Source: Paludibacteraceae bacterium
Lineage (GTDB): Bacteria; Bacteroidota; Bacteroidia; Bacteroidales; Paludibacteraceae
DNA: 57,517 bases
Assembly: GCA_024399835.1 (NCBI GenBank)
Contig: JAKSNK010000011.1
Coordinates: forward strand, 1 to 57,517
Direction: 5' to 3'
The notes under the pieces were generated by a model that saw nothing but the letters and a program-made list of their open reading frames with translations, was not told the origin of the DNA and searched no databases. This document shows, one piece after another, positions 53,041 to 57,517 of the stretch. Position 1 is the first letter of the stretch, and the number at the start of each line of letters is the position of its first letter. The position numbers were made by a program, and so were the translations under genes.

Positions 53041-54213
53041 ATGGGCAAGATACTAGATTTTATAAGTAAAGAAACTGATGGCAGTTGTTTTACATCATAC
53101 AAGCATAGCTATGATGATGCTGGTATTCCTAGCATTGAATATGAGGCACAAGAAGATACTTACATCAACCTAAAAGAATATGCTGAAGATATTAAAGATC
53201 CCAAACCACGGGATTTGACGCAACGAGCCCAAATTTGTATGCAAGGACCACCGCTTTTCAAGTTTTTCTTAGATGGTTCCCGTAAGGTCTATAAACTTGA
53301 TGACATCCAATACGATAGAAAAGTATATCCCATTGTAGGAGGTCAAATTTCGGTAGCATGTTGTGGTCGAGATTCGGATGAAAATGGTCATTATGTGGGA
53401 TTTCATAAAATTGAAGAAACATCATATTCTGTCCTATGCCTTCCAGTGAAAGCCAATGGCGACGGCATAGACCATAATGTTTTTTTTCGCAATCTTGCAG
53501 ATAAAATAAAAAGTTTACCGTCTCTACATGCGAATAACATACACTTTGAAAAAGTATTATACTACCAAACGAAACTTGAAGGTAGAGAGACTTTGGAGAA
53601 TAAAGCCATCGCACGTATTCAAGATGAAATGGTTGATTGTGAGAAACGCATTGTGTCTGAGTTGATGAATCGTCATCTACTAACACAAGATAGTTACCTA
53701 ATAAAAGATGGGTCTATTCAATATAAACCTATGAAAACTGGCGACTACAAAGAATTGACGCGAATCAGAAGTAATTACCGGCATGTAATTGGAGTCTCAA
53801 AAAAATTTAATCCAAATTTAATGCGAGATCAAAAAGATCAAAGTAATGCTGGTGCGATTGCTCGCTTGCCTCTCTATCATCGTACTCCTGCTTTCTTATG
53901 GCAACCCGGTGAAGAATGGGGAAATGTAACATTTGCTATTTGGTATGTACGTCTTCACGATAGGAAATATACAGACTCTCCATATGCTGGCATCGTAAAA
54001 GTGGAAAAGATGTTGATGACTGGGCACGAAGCTGAATATGGTTTATTAACAGACGAAATAGATACAATCACGGCAAATCTCATAAATGAGCGTAATCCTG
54101 TATGTTATGGAAATGACGAGCGATGGGCAAATCACATTTATCCAGTTTATATGACGGAATGTTATTGTAAAAGCCGTTTCGTAAGTGATTATTACTTTAT
54201 GAACATTTTCTAA
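53041..54213 (+). CDS. NurA-like nuclease
   Basis: 390 aa. I assign it to the NurA nuclease fold (RNase H-like, 5'-3' nuclease that works with HerA) from four features. These are FFLDGSRKVYKL with the first catalytic Asp (D78), the following VGGQISVACCGRD strand, DSYLIKDGSIQYKP with the second Asp (D223), and HVIGVSKKFNP, plus a C-terminal FAIWYVRLHD...GIVKVEK segment containing E322. In family terms these are the AxDGS, DGxL, GxxK and R/VE elements. The HerA-like gene 12 nt downstream strongly supports the call. No signal peptide is present, so it acts in the cytoplasm, probably degrading or resecting DNA ends. The family assignment is from motif reading only. Confidence 0.7.
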   Translation: MGKILDFISKETDGSCFTSYKHSYDDAGIPSIEYEAQEDTYINLKEYAEDIKDPKPRDLTQRAQICMQGPPLFKFFLDGSRKVYKLDDIQYDRKVYPIVGGQISVACCGRDSDENGHYVGFHKIEETSYSVLCLPVKANGDGIDHNVFFRNLADKIKSLPSLHANNIHFEKVLYYQTKLEGRETLENKAIARIQDEMVDCEKRIVSELMNRHLLTQDSYLIKDGSIQYKPMKTGDYKELTRIRSNYRHVIGVSKKFNPNLMRDQKDQSNAGAIARLPLYHRTPAFLWQPGEEWGNVTFAIWYVRLHDRKYTDSPYAGIVKVEKMLMTGHEAEYGLLTDEIDTITANLINERNPVCYGNDERWANHIYPVYMTECYCKSRFVSDYYFMNIF

Positions 54214-54225
54214 AAATCAGATATA

Positions 54226-55881
54226 ATGGAGACCATAGGAAAAATTATTGCGACGGAAAAGCAACCGTCCACCATCGAGGAATTTACTTTTTGGACTCGA
54301 AAAGATTTAAAGTTAAAACCATTTGATGTGGTTGTAGTTGAGCATGTAGAAGAATCAAAGACATATGGTGTAGTTGAAGAAATTTCACATATGACGGATT
54401 CTCCCAGTGCACTATCTGGCTATATTTCCAGCGATTTTGGTGATGTTGAAGCGATGGCATATACTGAGCGTATAGGAATGAACTATGTAAAATGCAAGGT
54501 GGTCGGGAATGACCGAAATGTTTATATACCAGTGCAGGAAGGTCGTAAAGTTTTTCTTGCGACAAAAGAAGAAATTATGGAGGCACTTGGTCTAAATGAT
54601 GTCAAAAATCCATTGCCAGCTGGTTATATGGAAATGTATGATGGCGCTAATCGGCAAATGCTTCCTGTGCATTTTAATTCTCATTTTCTTATTGGTCCTG
54701 AAGGCGCACATCTTAATATTTCAGGTATATCTGGTTTGGCTTCTAAAACTTCTTATGCTATGTTCTTGATGAAAGCCATTCAAGATCAAATGAGTAAACA
54801 AGATAAAGAGTCTGTCGCGTTCATTATGATGAATGTAAAGGGAACCGACTTACTCAAAATCGACCAACTCAACGAACGTAAGGATGAACTAGAAGAAATC
54901 CGTCCAATCTATGAAAAACTTGGTATGGATATGAAACCTTTCCAACAGGTAAAATATTATTACCCATACTCTAAAGATAATATTTCCTATACTTATGAGA
55001 AAGAACAAGTTATCAAAGATCGTATAGCAGCTGGTAAGGCATTCCAATATAAATACCTATTTGAAAATGATGAAGATAAAGAATGTCTAGACCTCCTTTT
55101 TGCTAATGTTGATGATCCGAATGATACTATTGAAAGTATTATCAATTTCATTATTTCCAATGGCGGAAACTTTAAAGGAGTAGAAAGTTGGGAAGAATTT
55201 AAACAAGCATTGTATCAGCAGACACAAACAGAAACAGCATCTAAAGCAGGAAAAGAAATTTCTGTTATGAGTTGGCGCAAATTCTATCGCCTATTCAACA
55301 AAAGTTTCCAAAAATGCCGTCAAATGTTTACGGAGAAACTTGGAGGGCAAAGTGTACGTCTCCGTGATGAGGTTGCAAAGATTAAGAAAAACGATGTAAT
55401 GGTGGTAGATATTGCCAAAATGGATGAAGAATCTCAGGGATTTGTGTTTGGCGATGTTATGCGTGCTGTCTATAACCTCAAATTGGGAGATACCCCTGAA
55501 CGTGAAGATATTCCAGATCGTATTATTATTTTCATTGACGAATTGAACAAGTATGCATCTAACGATGTTCCTAAGTCTTCACCAATTCTTCGTCAACTTC
55601 TGGATATTACGGAACGTGGGCGCTCGTTGGGTATTGTCCTCTTTGGAGCAGAACAATTTGTAAGCGATATTCACAAACGCGTAAAAGGCAATTGTGCTAC
55701 ACAAGCATTTGGTCGTACCAATGCAATTGAAATCACTAAAGAAGATTTCCGTTTCGTGCCGTCTGTTTATAAAACAATGCTTACTCGTCAAAAGCAAGGC
55801 GAATATATTATTCAGAATCCGGTCTTCCGCTCAATGCTGAATATCAAGTTCCCCAAACCCATTTATAAATACTACGAATAA
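54226..55881 (+). CDS. HerA-like DNA translocase ATPase with a variant Walker A
   Basis: 551 aa. It has an N-terminal beta-barrel (HAS-barrel like, about residues 1-130: FWTRKDLKLKPFDVVVVEHV), then a RecA/FtsK-type ATPase core. The P-loop reads GISGLASKTS (167-176), with one residue more than HerA's GxxGxGKS/T. A helical insertion covers about 215-385. Walker B is IIIFIDELNKYAS (D438, E439), and TERGRSLGIVLFGAEQFVS and ATQAFGRTNAIEI are the sensor and arginine-finger regions of HerA/FtsK hexamers. It would form a hexameric motor that feeds DNA to the NurA-like nuclease. It sits 12 nt after that gene and 2 nt before the GHKL ATPase gene. Confidence 0.75.
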   Translation: METIGKIIATEKQPSTIEEFTFWTRKDLKLKPFDVVVVEHVEESKTYGVVEEISHMTDSPSALSGYISSDFGDVEAMAYTERIGMNYVKCKVVGNDRNVYIPVQEGRKVFLATKEEIMEALGLNDVKNPLPAGYMEMYDGANRQMLPVHFNSHFLIGPEGAHLNISGISGLASKTSYAMFLMKAIQDQMSKQDKESVAFIMMNVKGTDLLKIDQLNERKDELEEIRPIYEKLGMDMKPFQQVKYYYPYSKDNISYTYEKEQVIKDRIAAGKAFQYKYLFENDEDKECLDLLFANVDDPNDTIESIINFIISNGGNFKGVESWEEFKQALYQQTQTETASKAGKEISVMSWRKFYRLFNKSFQKCRQMFTEKLGGQSVRLRDEVAKIKKNDVMVVDIAKMDEESQGFVFGDVMRAVYNLKLGDTPEREDIPDRIIIFIDELNKYASNDVPKSSPILRQLLDITERGRSLGIVLFGAEQFVSDIHKRVKGNCATQAFGRTNAIEITKEDFRFVPSVYKTMLTRQKQGEYIIQNPVFRSMLNIKFPKPIYKYYE

Positions 55882-55883
55882 TT

Positions 55884-57460
55884 ATGTCAGAAACTAAAAT
55901 AGGAAAATATGCTATTGAGTCGCTCACTCGTAAGTATGTATGAAGATAGTCGCTGCATTTATCGTGAATATGTCCAAAATGCAGCAGATCAAATAGATAT
56001 TGCTTGCGAACAACATCTTGATCCAAGCAATTATTATGATATTCAGATATGGATTGACGAGGAAAATCGTCGAATAGAAATTGAAGACACTGCAACAGGT
56101 GTTTCAAAAGAAAGGGTTAATCTTCTCCGTGATGTTGCTTGTTCAACCAAACATCGCGGAAAGCAAAAGGGATTCCGTGGTATTGGACGTTTGGGAGGTC
56201 TTGGATATTGCTCTAATTTGATTTTCATAACATCATTCAAAGGGGAAGATGTGCAGACTATTATGCGCTGGGATGCTGATAGAATGAATCAACTCATAGA
56301 TGATGAGATGGATGATAGTGAGGCAGGAGCAGTTATCGACCAATGCGTTTCTTATGAATACAAACACGAGGATTCCGAAAAACATTATTTCCGCGTAGTT
56401 ATGGAGCATGTTACTGATGATAAACTTCTCCAAGTTGATGCTATCTCCCAATATCTTAGCATGGTTGCACCTGTTGATTATCCTACTGCATTTAGTAAAT
56501 TTGGTCATCAAATCAAGCAGTATATGCGCGACAATAATTTGTCCCTTGATACATATAATTTGTTTGTGAATGGAGACCAAATATACAAGGGCTATACTAC
56601 GCGTATTGTGGATGCCAAAAATGGTGACTATGATGTTACAGATATCCAATTCTTCAGTCAAAAAGATTCTAACGAAAAATTCCTCTATTGGGGATGGTAT
56701 TCAGTATCTGAATTGCGTGGACAGATTCCTGCTTATAACATTCCGTATGGTATGCGTCTCCGTTGCAAGAACATTCAAATAGGAGATGAGACGACTTGTC
56801 GTAGGTTTTTTAATGCAGATGGTGATAGGCGTTTTGCTCAATATTTTTATGGTGAGGTAAATGTTGTTAACCCAGATTTACAGCCAGATGGACGTCGTGA
56901 CTATTTTAGAGAAGGAGATTTACGCCGGCATTTTGAAAAACTACTCACCACCGATTTCCAAATACTCAAAGTTTTGTGTAATGAAGCTTCCGACATACGT
57001 GGTACAGTCAAGAAGTTTACTACAGCAGTTAATGGTCAAGAGACTATTCAGAAAAAAACGCACAACGGGATTTGTCAGCCAAGCAGAAAAGGATAGCAGC
57101 GAGCAACAGTTCCAAAGATATCAAAAGGACAAAGAAAAATATGCCGCTCAGTTCAGCAATATGCAAGCTAAGTCGCAGCAAGCAGGTTCGCCATTGAGTT
57201 TTATGTTTCAAAATGTGACAGAAACACAACCTGCTATTTCACAGTTAACAAAGCAGCAAGATCCTGTACAAACACAAACACCTTCAGTACCAGAAAGTGA
57301 CATTACTAAACTTCGTACTGATAATGCAACATATTGCAAGTTTGGTAAAAAGGAGAGATATATTATTCAAACTATTTACGATGCTATCTATGCTGCTATC
57401 GCAGATGATATGATGCGAGAGAGTTTGATAAATAGAATCGAGAGTGCATTAATAAAATGA
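55884..57460 (+). pseudogene. GHKL (Hsp90/MutL-type) ATPase, interrupted by two frameshifts
   Basis: The intact product would be about 524 aa. Translation from ATG 55884 gives MSETKIGKYAIESLTR, then runs into TGA at 55941. The second frame from about 55933 continues SMYEDSRCIYREYVQNAADQ, the GHKL N-box with E28 and N32. The ATP motifs are IEDTATGVS (D68) and RGIGRLGGLG (about 98-107). At an A7 run (57052-57058) the frame shifts again: one frame stops at 57096, the other carries the Gln-rich linker and helical tail to 57460. Removing one base at each site restores a single frame. It may be a decayed gene, a phase-variable or recoded gene, or an assembly error. It is coupled to HerA (2 nt) and the radical SAM gene (overlap ATGA). 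Confidence 0.7.
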
Positions 57461-57517
57461 GGAATATTTTATTATTAGAACCCAACTATAAGAATAAGTT
57501 TCCCCCTATCGGACTCA
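57457..57517 (+). CDS. Start of a B12-binding radical SAM protein (truncated by window edge)
   Basis: Only 20 codons are present: MRNILLLEPNYKNKFPPIGL. The pattern ILLLEPNYKNK-x-PP-x-GL is the usual start of B12-binding-domain radical SAM proteins, though the CxxxCxxC cluster motif lies outside the window. The ATG overlaps the stop of the GHKL gene (ATGA at 57457-57460), so it belongs to the same operon. Confidence 0.5.
   Translation, partial: MRNILLLEPNYKNKFPPIGL

Overview
The window looks like a chromosome segment from an uncultured member of the Bacteroidales. Three things point there. At least eleven loci carry the Bacteroidetes sigma-ABfr type promoter TTTG-N20-TAnnTTTG, with the 20-nt spacer conserved at all but one. 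The families are typical of the group: long-clade PPi-dependent phosphofructokinase, a two-cysteine-motif IspG, DUF6452/DUF6048, DUF4271-hemD, and YugP-like peptidase. There are also large secreted proteins with choice-of-anchor/FnIII modules and C-terminal sorting-like tails.

Layout. 0.2-1.7 kb: PfkB-family sugar kinase, DUF2147 protein and tRNA-Gln. 1.8-5.7 kb (minus): ispG-pfp-TPR protein. 5.7 kb: tRNA-Lys. 5.9-15.1 kb (minus): rplU-rpmA, a four-helix-bundle protein, then serS-DUF7935-DUF6452-DUF6048-tkt-leuS. 15.8-39.7 kb (plus): a surface locus with two paralogous ~1000-aa secreted proteins around a 4213-aa modular adhesin-like protein, followed by an outer-membrane barrel, a barrel-OmpA protein and a further secreted protein. 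39.8-45.6 kb (plus): pnp, a PnuC-adenine deaminase fusion, and an RluA-type pseudouridine synthase. 45.5-48.8 kb (minus): LOG-DUF4271-hemD-rnpA-yidD-trmD. 48.9-50.1 kb (plus): a Fur-family regulator and a zinc peptidase. 50.1-51.0 kb: tRNA-Arg and tRNA-Ser with several repeat types. 51.2 kb to the end: an AT-richer island with a DUF1016 nuclease, a lipoprotein, and a NurA-like / HerA-like / GHKL ATPase / radical-SAM operon cut by the window edge.

Two themes stand out. First, the right-hand island sits next to a tRNA-Ser gene whose 3' end is present three times in direct orientation, as expected for an integration hotspot. Its four tightly packed genes (nuclease, motor ATPase, Hsp90/MutL-like ATPase, radical SAM enzyme) look like an uncharacterised DNA-processing or anti-mobile-element system. 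The GHKL gene is interrupted by two apparent +1 frameshifts.

Second, the genome is full of small tandem arrays. One family has a degenerate 8-bp unit (GATTCACC and variants) that occurs between genes, supplies the stop codons of tkt, serS and the four-helix-bundle gene, and lies in frame inside ispG and serS. Other arrays have an 11-bp period with a different sequence at each locus. All functions are inferred from reading the sequence; no database search was run.
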